Shown one piece after another: positions 27,301 to 40,501 of a DNA stretch of 64,000 nucleotides. Made by a program: the position numbers and the translations under genes. Position 1 is the first letter of the stretch. Each line of letters opens with the position of its first letter. The DNA comes from Thuidium tamariscinum (lineage: Eukaryota; Streptophyta; Bryopsida; Hypnales; Thuidiaceae), in the NCBI GenBank assembly GCA_947034885.2, contig OX344749.2:7269501-7333500 (forward strand), in the 5' to 3' direction. Below the pieces are notes generated by a model, which worked only from the letters and a program-made list of their open reading frames with translations, was not told the DNA's origin and did no database searches.

Positions 27301-30300
27301 CGTCTTCCTCATCTTCTGGCTCAGCAGTATCCCAAGTCTGGGCAAGGGAGGCCAGGGCTGCGAACCCTAGTTCCACAACCTGTTCATTATGTGAAAAAGA
27401 AACAGGCAGTTAGAAAACGTCACTACAGGAATACATAGCCTCGTAAATGTCGCCGAAATGTTCTATGAGACGCAGTCCAAGTAGTTAAAGAATAAGACTT
27501 ACACAAGGACCGACGCAAGGCTTCTATGAAATAAGGACCATCTCAGATACTCTAAGTTCAAGGTCCAAATCGTATCTTGTTAATTCACTGGGAACGGGAT
27601 GAATAGAGTTTAAATACCGTGGGCCAAGGTTCCGGATGTGGAGGGATATGCTGGTGAATCTCTCCTTGAACGGCAGCAGTAATTTCAGGGACATGCGGTG
27701 CCACATCCTCTTCACCTACCTCAGCAACAGTGGCCAGGAGTTGCAAAGAGATGGCTGCTTCACTTTCTTCTTTCACACGGGCCCCAGCCACAGTAGCTTG
27801 GAGAAGAGGCAACCAGCGTGCAGGTTTATAGTCATCCTGGTAAGCCAAATTGAAAACGCTTTCATGACTACTACTTTTCATTAAAGATGTGTTCGTTCAC
27901 AAAAATAATCATCTGAGTGAATATTGGAAAAACAATACAAATTTGTGACAAAGCCCAATATATTCCAGTATTCAATGTATTCAAGTAGGGAGTAGAGAAT
28001 TCACAAAACGTCTTCCATAACTACTTGACAATAATAGACATTGAAACCAACAACAGTGATAAAATTCCGCTTCATGAAAACAGGCATCACTGGGCAGGTA
28101 CGCGGGCCACGAAGGACAACCTGAAGAAGTGATGTGAGAGCTCCAGCAGCCGATACTCGAACGAGTCGCCAGGACACAGCACCGGCATCCGGCGCCAAAA
28201 GAGCTTTCAAAAGGGCACTGTAGACAGCTTCATTGAGTTCCTAATGGCATCGGTACACGACGACAATGTCACAAGTTGTGACGATACTCCGAGTAACTGA
28301 GGCTCAGACGGACACGGAGCATATTGTTCCACTATCCAGCAGCGGTATCCCGAAGAAAGGGGAGTTCATGCAGATAATTGCAGCCCATTGGAAAGAGAAA
28401 ACACAAGGATCTCATGTGGCATGTTGAAGACAATAACGGCTTAAGACAGATGGGGCGTATCTTACTTCTGGCAAACAAGCGGCCAACTTTCCAAGCAACC
28501 AGTTCGAAGTTGCTAGTACATATGGTGAAGGCAGCACCATGGAATACAAAGGAAAGACCCGAGTTTGTAACAGAGTTGTTATCGTCTCAGCATCTTGTGT
28601 CTTGAGAAACTATATCACACAAACATACAATAATTAATGACTCTGAGACAATACAATCTAAAACAAAGTCCAAATGGCTAATCACTACGACGACGAAAGA
28701 AGAGATAGTCTGCATTCAACTCTTTATAAGAACAAAACTACTAAATAATCACTGTAACATTGCAATAAAACCCACACCTCAAGTAATCCACCATATGCCA
28801 TCAAGGCTCCAAAATAGCTGCACAGTCGCCAGAAGAAATCAAAACATTACACCAGCTGCTTGAATTAAGGAATCGGCAAACTAGTCACAAGGACGCTATA
28901 ATTAGATGTGCAATGAGTAATCTATACTCAGAAAAATAAAAGCAAAGGTATCCAAGACAAAGCTTCCATACGTTGACTCCAAGTGCTGAACTAAGCTCCT
29001 TAACGTCAAACGGTGGTCAAACAACCCATAGATGAATCTATCAGGAAAACATTAAATAGATGGACGAGATCATGTACTTGATAGCTATTTCGGAATCTGG
29101 TTGGATTCCGTCAGACGGGAAAGGAAACTGGGACAAGAAAGGCATCACTAGAACCTCCCCTGCAGTACCCTCCCCATCTTTGGTTTTCCCTCTGTCGCCC
29201 TTTTTCCGCTTCATTGTTGCAACATTCTTTGCCCCCTCAGCAGTTGGTGGACCCTGAAAATATGCAAGAAATGAGTAAGGCTCATATGTACTGTATAATG
29301 CTACACATGATTTCGTGGTAACGTACTACCCATGCTGCAGCACATAGATACACAGCATATGTGAGTGGAGCAACAAACTGAATGTCAGAACTAATCCAAA
29401 TGTATCCAATCCAAATAAATTATCCTGTAGCTCCCTCTTACGTTTCATTAGCATCTCACCCCGAAACATGAGAGAATATAAAACAAGGTTATTTCACGAG
29501 GTAATCAGAAGATCTACTCCCAAGGTAGGGTAAGTGAATGATTTCAGATCAGTGATCTAGACCAACTTACTTTGGAGGTGGCAATAAGGCCCAGCAGGTT
29601 CACTGCACTTTGCCGAGGTGTATGAAGATCTTCTTTCCACCCACTTGGATTGTCCTGTCAAAATTTAAGAAAACAAATTACAATGTTGATGGTTGATAGT
29701 ATGCTATTATGTAACTCTAGGCAAATCATATGTCCCGATAGTGATAATGGTGGCAAGAAAACCTACAAGCTCTGAAGGCAAATTCTTCCGCACGTACTCG
29801 TCTTCATCCTCCTCCCATTCCACGACATCCTGATCGTTGATCAAACGCCTTACATCATTAGTTGCATCAAGAGCAGTGTAGCAATCAAGGACATCCAGAA
29901 TAGTACAAAGTCCACTTAATCACCCGAAAATCACCACCAGGGTGCAGAGTATACCTTGTTCTTCAAAGTAAGAGCAGGGAAGATTGCGTTCTCTACTAAG
30001 CTTCTGAAGTGAGGAGCCATCAGCCGCCAGCCCTGCAGCACAAAAAAGTTCTCCAGTTACATTACTCAGGTATGTGGACCTCATCCTGTAGGAGTACACT
30101 CATACCTAAATTAATAATAGTAAAGGACGGCTTCAGTAAGTGCGGGGATTTTTAAACTAGAAGAGTATCGACTGAGGGAACGACTTCAAGGAGACGGCTA
30201 TGGAATCCACAGCGGTATCATGAACTTTCACTCTATAAGATACGCGTGTTCGATAAATATCAAAACTTTTGCAGACTTCATTCACAGTCATGGTTTGAAA

Positions 30301-33184
30301 TCTCTATTGACACCTAAACAGCTTACGTCTTAAGGAGAATGCAGACGCACAATCTACTATGGATACCACACGATTCCAAATACCTGTGTTCATCAAAATA
30401 TTTATAGCCTTCTGCAAAAGAGATAATGATAAAGCCAAGAGTAACTTTTCCTCAGTCGGTGAACTTACAGGCCCAGTCTCAAGAATATTGGAAACTACAT
30501 CGAATGCTAGAGACACGATACGTTCTTGCATGAGATGAAGGTCCTGTAAAAATCGAGAGCACCAAAAACATCTTGAGCGCAGTTACGGACTTTCCAGAAT
30601 GCACAAGCAACCGTGGCATACGAGGAACATCTCAAATCTCAAATCTTACCCACATAACTCATCTTAGGGGTATGAATATAGCGATGATAATAATACAAGA
30701 ACAGCTGCATCTGATTGAAAAGCTTGGGTACCTTAGCAGTTGCGTTCCGCCAGAGAATCGTCAGAGTTGTAGTACCCATTGGAGGTAAATACCTGAAGAA
30801 ATCACCTCACGAATATAAACAGTTTTAGCACTTAGCAAAAGCTCTTAGTGTGAGCGACAAAGTCCAAATAAATAATGGTAAGTGAAAAGCTGTACAGCAT
30901 CATACTTGTCGACATGCTTTCGATGCCGTGAAACTAGGTTACAGCAGATTTGAAGTACCCTCTTCCAGGTCTTTAGCCTTGGTTCTTGCTCAGGAAGGTC
31001 CATTTTCTTTTCGAGCACAACTGCCTCCAAAAGGGTCATAAGATTTTGAAACCATGGGCCTAGACAGGCAAGTAATGACTGCGGCATATGTGACTTCATC
31101 TGTCATCCCTCCTCCATTCCAAATGGAAAGATTCACTGTTAGTTGCAGAAAATGAAGAGGGAAGATTCACCTAGTCTCATTCCACAGTAGATAATTTAGC
31201 AAAATCCCTTTGTACACATCATATGGTCTTTGATGTTGAAAAAAGAAAATTTGGGGACGAATGAACATGCTTTGTGAATTTCCATAGCAATCATACAGTA
31301 GATCAGGCCAAACATCTCATCATGCGTCATTTGTAAGTACGTAGTGCAACAAAACCCATGTTGCTTTATGGGCAAGAGGGTTATCACATGAATCGACCGC
31401 ATTACTGAGGACTTGAAGTTATGTTCTTACAGCAAGGTGTAGGCACTTGCAAAGAACAAGGAGGATGTTGTCGTGCTGTGCATGTCCTTCAAGTCCTGAG
31501 GCTACAACCTGTACAACCAATTCGATATTAAAAACACTACCTAAAAGCAAGCGCACTTGCTATTGATAGTTCCAAATCCTTCTCCAAGATTTCCCAGGAG
31601 CGAATAAATGCGAAAATTAAGTCAGCATGGCCCATACAAAACACTCTTAATCTTGCAATACATCAATAAAAGAGCAGCATCAAACTGTATAATTGTTCAT
31701 TTAGTGCAATCCAGAAAGCGAAATTCACAAAAAAATTTACTCTAGCCAAGAATGAAATACCTGCTCAACAAGATAATGGAAGATGGCATGTAAGGGCGCA
31801 AGTATTTCTTTCGAAATGAGCTCCAGCTGCTCCGGTACAGGTTCTCTAGCGACTGTTGGGTCCAGAAAATACTACACAGAAAATTAAAAAGCTCAGTCCC
31901 ATAAACATGAAAATCACGGAAGCGAATCACTTAAGATACAATATTCACTGTAGAGACTAAGGCAGGAGGGCAACCTGGTAAGGTTTGATTATGGTTTGAA
32001 GGCCCAGCAGCACATTTAGCGTTTTTATGCCCGATACCCCTGTACCATTTACAAGGTCACTAGTTTGTATGGCAGTCTTAAAAGCTGGAACCAGTTCGGG
32101 CCATGTCATTTTCTTCGCAAAGTCATTAGCTGCCACGATACGAAACTGCAAACAAATACACGAGAATCAAGAGAAGTGAATATATATCTCAAGCACGACT
32201 GGACAAAGCTTGGTTGCGAAGATTACAGTAATCTCTCGTCAAATTCAACTGCTTGCTTATCCTTAGAGATTTGCGATGCCAGACCCCAAGTAGCCCTTGT
32301 GATCACTTTATCGTAGCCGTAAAATACAAGACAATTGGAACGATTCGATTCGGAAAATATAAAGACATTTCTTCTATGCACGAATTAGAGTTCTCTCAAA
32401 ACTAAAGTAGTGACGGAACGTACAGCTTCTGCCAAAATCTTCAGAACAAGTCCATCTACACGCAGAAGCACTTCCACAAGCTGATTTCTGAACTCCAATT
32501 TTTCGTCAGGTGCCATGATTGTTTCTTCTGTCCAATTTTTCTTCAAAAAATTCTTCAAGTAGGTCGCAGCAGCAATTCTCTGCCCTTTCTCTTGGCCTCC
32601 TGCACCGCTCCAATGCAATATAGGTCACACTTGCAAGCCGTGCTCTAAAACGAGGAAAGGGCGAAAGCCTTCCAAGGGAGAGAAGAAGTATATGCGACAA
32701 CTACAGAGGAACGATAAGTGGGAGGATCAACATAATAGACATGAAAATGTCACGACTAATTTTGAGAGTCACTGAATTGGAATTCCCTTGTGCACAAAGC
32801 CTTAGTGTTAGTAGTTTGCAGCGGTTGAGATGCAGAGAACAGGATAACCATAAAAAGAAGTGATACTGACGCCCTTGCATTCCATGATGAGTTTCTTCTT
32901 AAGCTATTGCAGATGTGATTACTCGAACACACCAAGCCGGTGATAGCCCCATAGGCGTCCCACATTTCTACGTGCAACAGATCATTCCATTGAAAGAAAA
33001 GCAGAGAGAAGAACAAACCTGCGGATAACATGAGGAGAAAGAGCGCAAATTTGGGTACACTCTGTGAGGCCTCCAGGTGCAAAGTAGCAGCCTGAACTGT
33101 AGATTCCTGACAACCCGTCGTGTCCATTAGCCATTGAGCGATATGCTCTTGATCCACAGCCGAGACGTCCACTAAGGCCTCCAT
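24314..33184 (-). CDS. Importin-beta family (karyopherin) HEAT/ARM-repeat protein
   Basis: Twenty-two exons from 33184 down: 33184-33019, 32599-32424, 32145-31975, 31871-31761, 31508-31431, 31099-30906, 30792-30654, 30543-30469, 30032-29955, 29829-29767, 29654-29571, 29253-29078, 28817-28778, 28600-28466, 28240-28121, 27836-27618, 27379-27209, 27043-26819, 26648-26162, 25891-25686, 25474-25324, 24462-24314. All phases join, giving 1137 aa, the usual length for large importins. The N-terminus carries the importin-beta N-terminal helix pair (QRIAAATYLKNFLKKNW, about residues 60-77). Family-like blocks follow: GWRLMAPHFRSLVENAIFPAL, EWEEDEDEYVRKNLP, LATSNWLLGKLAACLPE. A very acidic stretch at about 1015-1038 and more acidic residues in exon 21 resemble the importin-7/8 (SAD2) group. 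It should carry cargo through nuclear pores under Ran-GTP control. The exact subfamily is unsure. The exon-20 acceptor could be 3 nt earlier. Confidence 0.9.
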
Positions 33185-34230
33185 GATTGTTTGTTCACCT
33201 TAGCCTTCGTCCAACCTCCGTCGTCTTCCGACCTATTTGCCTTTCCAAAGCCCTCTCTCAACCAAACATCTCAAATATCCTAGCGTAGTCCCCATGGTAA
33301 TGAATACCACATCAAAAAAATGAATCCTCTGCGCACACAACACCATGATAGTATGAGCAAAAAGAGTGTAATCATCTCCACTCCTAGCACCTCAAAAATC
33401 GCATACCAGAACTCAAATTCAATCGCAAGCATCCGAAAAAAATTCCAATACCGGAAAAGTAAAAATTAATAAAAATTCAAAATGAAAATCTTCGAAGCTT
33501 TCCAAACTCTGTTCGACTGATGCAAGCCAATACGAATAGTAATCACATTTTAATCATGATAATCCAAACAAATCACAGCATCAGAAAAGTAAAAATTAAT
33601 CAAAAACTCAAAATCTTCAAAGCGCTCCAACTGGTTGTTCAATTGCAGCGAGCCCATACGCTCTTCTTAGACAGGGCACACCTTTCGCATCCTCTTCAAA
33701 ACATCTCATCAAATCATTACTGAACAGGAGGAAAAAAAAGTGCACAAGAAACAGACAGAATCGTCGCAAACTTAAGAAGAGAAAGCCACGCAGAGACTCG
33801 TTACACACCTGTAAAATGGATATTTCGAGAGCGTAGGAACATGAGAATTACGAAGGCGAATACGCTGCGCTCATGGGAAGCTCGATTTCAGTTGCTGCGA
33901 GAGAATAATAAGTGAAGTCCACATGATCACGCCACAAAATGATGAAATCACAAAACATAGGCAGTAAAATGCGCGCAAGAGCGTCGCGAAGAGAAGAGGA
34001 GAAAACGAAGGCCGGGTAGGGTCGGGTCGGGTGGGACCAAAGCCGGGGACGGGTGGCAAGCGCGGGAAAGCTTGGCTGCAGTAGTGTGTCTCTGGAACTC
34101 TGGACCCTCAAGCCTCTTGTTTTCCATTTAACACCTGGAGGAGAGTTTTTTTGCATCTTAGGGGCCAGATCAACTAATTCATCAAATTTTATTGAATTGA
34201 AGATGTAGAGTGAAAACACCCAAAACTGTC
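33185..34230 (-). promoter_or_regulatory. 5' UTR/promoter region of the importin-like gene
   Basis: Upstream of the start codon at 33184 the sequence is less AT-rich, with a GC-rich patch at 33960-34110 containing GGGTCGGGTCGGGTGGG, probably near the transcription start. Polypyrimidine and AG signals suggest a 5' UTR intron is possible. Two diverged direct repeats occur: 33450-33525 and 33585-33645 share AGAAAAGTAAAAATTAAT, AAAATCTTC, AAGC and TCCAA blocks. No other gene seen. Confidence 0.4.
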
Positions 34231-35181
34231 AGTTTAAGCAATTCAGCATAGTTGGAGGCATTTTTTTGTATAAATAATATTTTTATAGCATTAGTGAGTG
34301 AAAATCATAAATATAGCATTTTTTTTAAATTAAATTTTTTAGATGTAGTATGTAATTTCTATAAATTTTCAAAGTGTTGACTCCCTAGATCATTGGAACT
34401 GTCCTATAAGTGTATCCTAAACTGAACTCTAATGAAATCAATTGTCAATGAATAAAAATCAATATACATGTGTCTTACAATTGCGTTAGCAAATTAGAAT
34501 TAAACATTTGTAGGATACTTTAATGAATGCTTATGGATTAATTTTGTGATACTCTACGGTTTAGGAATGGATACAAGGACGGAAATGGGTGTTTCTACCT
34601 TAAAAAAGAATGTGGGTGAAACAATCAATTTGGATTAAAAGAAAAGATATAAAAGGCACTAATTCAAAACAAATTTCAAATATGGATGAATGTAGAGATA
34701 TATTGAGATAATAATTGGTTGACTTTCATTTGGTGCTTTAACCCTTAAAATGAGTGATCAAGGTAGTTTGAGCATGGCTTACAAATTATGGTTGATATAT
34801 AGTGGAAATACTGATTTTCCATATAAGTATATGTTTGTGTCCCTTCTGAAATTTGTAGAAAGGTAGTTACTGTGACTTCTCAATCTTGGGGGGTAAACTC
34901 CCCTTTGCAATTTAAAATCACGTGTGATAACGGGGCATTTAATGGGGGGTGGGTGGGGGTATTTATCCCCTCCCAATTTTTTCTCTCTTCCCTATTATTA
35001 GATAACAAGCTACTAGTGTATAATTTTCTATACCCTATTTTTTTTGTAAAACTTGGAGGGCCTATTTTTAGACACCTTATTTTTTTTCTACATTCAAAAA
35101 GTAAGTAGTACTAAAAAAACTTGTAATATATTGCAAAAACAAACATGCTAAAAGCAAAAGTCACTATTTGGAAAAACCTAC

Positions 35182-35464
35182 GTTAGAAGAAATCTAAAGG
35201 CATTACAAGGCCATTTCGGGTCTATTCCCAAAACGGCTCCCAATATCGCTAGTTGCTAAACCGGCTTTAATAAAAAAAATCAATTTTAAAAAATGGGGGG
35301 GGGGCTGAAATATGAAAATAAGTCAAAAAAAAATTTGAAAAAAGAAATTAATTACGTGGCAGGGATGTAACCACGTAGGATTTGAGTTTACAAGGCAGAA
35401 ACTGCGTTCCCGCAATCCGGGAACATGCAGTCTTTTAATGCCCTCAAATTTCATCTAATGATTT
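35182..35464. mobile_element. GGGAACG-family MITE nested in the hAT-like element
   Basis: The ends CGTTAGAAGAAATCTAAAGGC and GCCCTCAAATTTCATCTAATG are imperfect inverted repeats. Internal parts match the family: TTTCGGG and GGCTCCC on the left, then a T/A-rich middle with a G tract, then TTACGTGGCAGG, CCACGTAGG and GCGTTCCCGCAATCCGGGAAC. The right end ATCTAATGATT is shared with the 6016-6230 element. Confidence 0.7.
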
Positions 35465-36373
35465 TTTTGAAACAAGCTGTAGTAGTGGACTATTTCAAAA
35501 ACTAGCACTGAATATACATCTCACCATTTTGAAACATACAAATACAAATGTATAAATTGCCCTATAGCATACAATCCACTAGAGTGAGAATTTGAGAAAA
35601 GATGAATGTATTGACATACATATACAAAAACAAATAGAAATTTTATATGAAAGTGTTTACAAATACAACTGCCTCTGGTCAAGTGCATTTCAAAACTAAA
35701 AACCATCAAATTCATATGCATTTCAAAACTGAAAACATATAGGTTCAAGTTCAAGATTGTTCTAACACCATTTAATCCCTCTTAACGTGCTACTCTAACA
35801 TGTGATTTAGGATAACTAATAGCCTCAAAATGTGTATATGTACTACAATACAAGTTGCAATAGTGATAGATTTCAAGTAATTTGCAGCCAATGAAACAAG
35901 AGAAGAGACCCAAAAAACTACCATTGTTCTTTAGGAATCATGATTAGGCTGTTGAAGAGCAATCCAACAATGAAGGTTTGGGCAGATGCCACTAGAATGG
36001 TGCTACTGTAGAGACTCTTTGCCATCCTCTTCCAAAGCTACACTTACTTCACAAAGATCATCAATTGAGAGTTCAACAAAAGGAGCAGTTCGCCATTTGT
36101 CGCCAAGGAAATGGCGCTGCAAGTCCCAATTCTTTTTGAAAATACCATGAATTCAAAAAGCAAGTTCAAGATAATATGATGAATCAACAAAGTTAGCAAT
36201 CTTTCCTCAAATTTCACCTAAATCCTAAACCATAGATAGAAATTGGAGAAGGATTCTGAAACCTAAGACTCTAGGTTCCCTTTCTCACATCCTAAAGGTA
36301 CCCTAAACCAAATCAAAACCAAAACCTTGAAGGATGCATAAGGCATGCAACATGTATAACAATTGAAAACAAA

Positions 36374-36736
36374 CATAAGAGGATTTTCAGCTGCAGTAAG
36401 AGACTGCGAGTTCCCAGATGCTGGGAACGCATTGGGAACGCTGGGAACGTGATGCTGATGTGGTCGAGCGACTGCCACGTCAGAAAAAAATATTTTTTTA
36501 TTAATTTTAATTAAATATTAAATATTTTTAAAATATTTTTTTGAAAAAAAAAATATTTTTTTAAATCATTTTTTCTCTCTTTAATACATTCTGAAGTTTT
36601 TTGAAAAAAAAAAATTTAATTTTTTTTTTTCAAAATTCAAAAATTCAGACCAGCAAGGTGCTGGTCTGCAGCAGTGGGAACAATTTCGGGGAACACCCCT
36701 GAAACGGTCTCTTGGGGGCCCAGAAATCCTCTTATG
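36374..36736. mobile_element. GGGAACG-family MITE nested in the hAT-like element, inverse orientation to 19408-19781
   Basis: The ends are CATAAGAGGATTTTC and GAAATCCTCTTATG-type repeats. The order of parts is that of 19408-19781 reversed: GACTGCGAGTTCCCAGATGC, repeated GGGAACGC, GTGGTCGAGCGACTGCCACG, an A/T run, GACCAGCAAGGTGCTGGTC, GTGGGAACAATTTC. The two copies are very similar, so mobilisation was probably not ancient. Confidence 0.8.
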
Positions 36737-37798
36737 TGAAGACATGCATTAGAGTGTATATAACTTATCAAAAGTTGCACTACTAAATTGTTGCATAACT
36801 ATCATCTTCTACGATTTCAATACAGAATTGAAGCGCATTGTAAAGCTAGAAGCTCAACTCCAAACTGGTAGTGAAAGCAATCAAGAAATCTTGACTAAGA
36901 ATAATGAACCAACACAACTAGAAACAAATTTGACCTAAACCCTAAACCTTGAGTACAAATTCGAGAACAATTTGAAAACCTCTTACCCCTATCTAGCCTT
37001 CTCACACCCTAAGCATTGCATATATGAAATCAAAACCAAAACCCTAAAATATGCCTTAAATCCACAACATGCTCAAGAATGCAACCTAAATTCTAAACTA
37101 AAAGTAAATCAAAGACAAACATTGTAGATATGTGACTTAGCAGAAGTAGCAAATTTCATACACCCTAAACCATAAGACTCACAGGGACATCAATAGTAGC
37201 TAGGTACAATTAGAAAATCTTCAATTAGCACAATCGCCATGATGAATTAGCAATTCATCAAGAAATTTGACTTGAACCCTAAACCCTAGGCATGAATTAT
37301 AGAAAAATTACAAAACCCCACATGACTCCAGTATGGCTTATAAGAAATAGTTTTGCGTCTAAAAACTTAGAAGCCCACAATTGGGAATCTGCAATACGGA
37401 CTAGAGAATCTGTTGGGAACATCCTAAACCGTAACAACTCTACAAAACTGCCAAGCCATCATGCCAACTCATTTCCCACCACCCTAAAGGCATCTAATTC
37501 AAATTTAGACAATATATTAAATTAACTTACAACCCATTTACCAAAGCTATTAAATGTCAAATTGAACCTACTAAGTACTTACAAGGAAATTAAAAATTTG
37601 GCATCTTGTCTTTTTTCTACAGCTAAAACAAATGAGGAATTTCTTCCCACCCCATTTTATATATAAATCCAACCAAGACATATTACCAATGCTATTGTAT
37701 ATCTACAGAAAATATAAATTTTTCCTCCTATGAATTAAATTGCCCCTATTGTTTTATTTCATGCTACTTTCTACTACATTGGGAGTTTACCCCCCAAG

Positions 37799-38031
37799 TT
37801 TTCAATACATTGTGTGAGGCAATATATTGAAAAGTTGGAGTAACTCATTGTTAACTCAATGAAGTTGATTTTTTAATTTATTATCCCACCTACCTAAACT
37901 TTATATTTTGTTAGCACAACCCCTATGCATATGTGTATTTTTGATGAACAAGTTGTTCACCAAACAACATGGAATACTTATATCAATGTATTCAATATTT
38001 AGTATTCAATATGTATACCATATTCAATATT

Positions 38032-38089
<58 letters not shown>

Positions 38090-39091
38090 TAGTAATCAGT
38101 ATATATTTCATATTTCATATTCTATATATATTCCATATTCAATAATTAGTATGTATTTAGTATTAAATTAATGGCATTAAAGAGAGTTTCAATTTATTTT
38201 TTTATTTTTAATCAACAACCAAGAAATTTCAGGGGGTAGGGTGGGGTAGGGGGTGGTATGCCTCATTTGGGCACATTGTATGTCCTTTCTTAACCTTTTG
38301 AAGTCTAGTCAACCAATTTTTGTTTGATTCTTGGATTTTTTGTCTATTTTTGTTAACAGAATATCTCATTTCAAAAAACCTAGTAAACAACTCAATTAAA
38401 GTGTCTTTGTACCATGCTTTGTACGCTCCTAACAAAGTCTATTTTAAGGAAATGCATGCAAAAATGCATTAGCTACACTTATCCAAGCTTGAATTGCCCA
38501 CCCCTTTACATGTGAAATATTGCAAAAAAATATATAATGAATGTAAAAGATGACTACTTATAGGTGTCAAAGAACTAGTTGGAAGGTTTAAGATTGATTT
38601 CTGGAACATTTAGTGAAATTTATGCCCAATTGTAGCAAACCATATTTTGCAACAGTGCCAAAGGTTGTTTGCAACACATCAATCTTTGAAGATCAATTAC
38701 AAGGATTTGAATTGTTGAATCACTTTCATTTTTTGTTTAGTTCAAGGATTTTCCCTATAGAACCAATTCATACAATTTGATTTAATATTACATCCATACA
38801 TTGGTTAGAAAATGGGATTTTTCAAGAATTGCATGTAGAAATTGCACCTGCCTCCAAAATCAACTATGGTCTTTAAAGGATTAAACACTAAGTGATAAGT
38901 TGAACGATTGGTTGTAAGAGGTTATTTATCTCGTTCAAGTGTTTGGGGTTTGATTCTAATTAAATTTGTATAAGCAACTGTAACATATATATAATTTGGT
39001 CTTGCTTAGTGACCTTTGTAGACAAGAAAGTCTACACAACCAATTAGCCTTATTCCCCTTAAGTAATCCTATCCATTATCAATTTCTTCTA
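37799..39091. other. AT-rich intergenic DNA with a (TA)n microsatellite
   Basis: No gene is supported. The microsatellite is listed separately; around it the motif ATATTCA/TATTCAATA recurs many times, so the area is low-complexity. The rest to 39091 shows no structure I can name. Confidence 0.5.
38032..38085. repeat. (TA)n microsatellite, about 27 repeat units
   Basis: An uninterrupted TA run of roughly 50 bp embedded in a wider region of ATATTCAATAT-like imperfect repeats (37980-38165). The unit number is likely to vary between individuals. Confidence 0.9.
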
Positions 39092-40501
39092 ATTGTATAG
39101 TAGGGTCCCAATCAAATTGGCGTTTTCGAAATCGCAGTGAAGAAAAATTCACCGCAGTCAACTTTGAGAGCCTCTAGAAAGCTAAAAAATTGGTATTTTA
39201 CCACGAAATTTTTACCACAGCTTTATCTTGATGTTAATAATACATACACCAAATTTCAAGGCCAAAAGTTTCACCATTAAAAAGTTATTCAAAATCTACT
39301 GACATGGGTAGCTGTGGGAAATTTTTCACTGGTGGCAACTTTGACAGCCTTCCAAAGATTGAATTATTTTTTTTTTGCCATGAAATTTTTTTCATGAAAA
39401 AATCTCTATGTCTTTAATATTTATAAAAAATTTCAAGGTAAAATTTTTTTTTCTTAAGAAGATATTTGAAATCTCCCAATAGGTGTAGTTTTGAGAATTT
39501 TTTTGCAATTGCCAACTTTGACACCCTCCCAAGGGCTGAAAAATTGGTTTCTTACCATGAATTTTTTTTGGTGAAGTCACCTCTATGTTGATATTATGTT
39601 CTCTAAATTTCAAGTTCAAATGAATTACCAAAAAAAAGATATACAAAATCTCCCAACATGTGTAGTTGTGAGGAGGAGTTTTTGAGCCCTTAGTATAATG
39701 TTATTTTGTGGAGCAAAGTTTGACATGAATGTAAAAACTCAACCTCACAACTACACATGTTGAGAGATTTTGAATATCTTTTTCTGGGTACGTGTTTTGA
39801 ACTTGAAATTTGGAACATATATTATCAACATAAATTTCATATCATTAGAAAAATTTCATGTTAAATAGACAAATTTTCAGCCCTTAGAAGGGTGTCAAAG
39901 TTGGCAATATAGAAAATTTTCTCACAACTACACATGTTGGGAGATTTTGTATATCTTTTTTTTGGTAATTCATTTGAACTTGAAATTTAGAGAACATAAT
40001 ATCAACATAGAGGTGACTTCACCAAAAAAATTCATGGTAAGAAACCAATTTTTCAGCCCTTGGGAGGGTGTCAAAGTTGGCAATTGCAAAAAAATTCTCA
40101 AAACTACACCTATTGGGAGATTTCAAATATCTTCTTAAGAAAAAAAAATTTTACCTTGAAATTTTTTATAAATATTAAAGACATAGAGATTTTTTCATGA
40201 AAAAAATTTCATGGCAAACAAAAAAATAATTCAATCTTTAGAAGGCTGTCAAAGTTGCCACCAGTGAAAAATTTCCCACAGCTACCCATGTCAGTAGATT
40301 TTGAATAACTTTTTAATGGTGAAACTTTTGGCCTTGAAATTTGGTTTATGTATTATTAACATCATGATAAATATGTGGTAAAAATTTCGTGGTAAAATAC
40401 AAATTTTTTAGCTTTCTAGAGGCTCTCAAAGTTGACTGCGGTGAATTTTTCTTCACTGCGATTTCGAAAACGCCAATTTGATTGGGACCCTACTGTACAA
40501 T
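39092..40501. mobile_element. 1.41 kb near-palindromic fold-back element made of about 177-bp units
   Basis: Left arm 39092-39672 and right arm about 39921-40501 are inverted copies, differing at scattered positions. The outer ends read TA then YAGTAGGGTCCCAATCAAAT, a TA-flanked terminus like Tc1/mariner-type elements. Within each arm the motif TCAAAGTTG recurs every 177-178 bp (about 39891, 40069, 40246, 40425 on the right), so the arms are arrays of diverged units. The spacer (39673-39920) carries one more degraded unit. Matching 84- and 63-codon frames in both arms are the same sequence read inward and look non-coding. Confidence 0.8.

Larger units (their letters stand above)
34885..37798. 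mobile_element. hAT-like non-autonomous TIR element, 2.9 kb, with nested insertions
   Basis: The ends are an 18-bp inverted repeat, CTTGGGGGGTAAACTCCC at 34885-34902 and its reverse complement at 37781-37798. The flanking octamers are TTCTCAAT (34877-34884) and TTTTCAAT (37799-37806), an 8-bp target duplication with one change, as made by hAT transposases. Two MITEs sit inside (35182-35464 and 36374-36736). No transposase frame is visible, so it is a non-autonomous or gutted element. A shorter relative lies at about 18040-18960. Confidence 0.8.

Noticed and set aside
33848-34219. 123-codon minus-strand frame upstream of the importin-like gene
   Set aside because: No recognisable motif; it overlaps the GC-rich promoter patch and is not in a position to join exon 1 by an evident splice.
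39392-40138. Identical small proteins (MYIFFLVIHLNLKFREHN...) encoded on both strands
   Set aside because: They are the two arms of the palindrome read inward; the frames lack any domain and are AT-rich repeat sequence.
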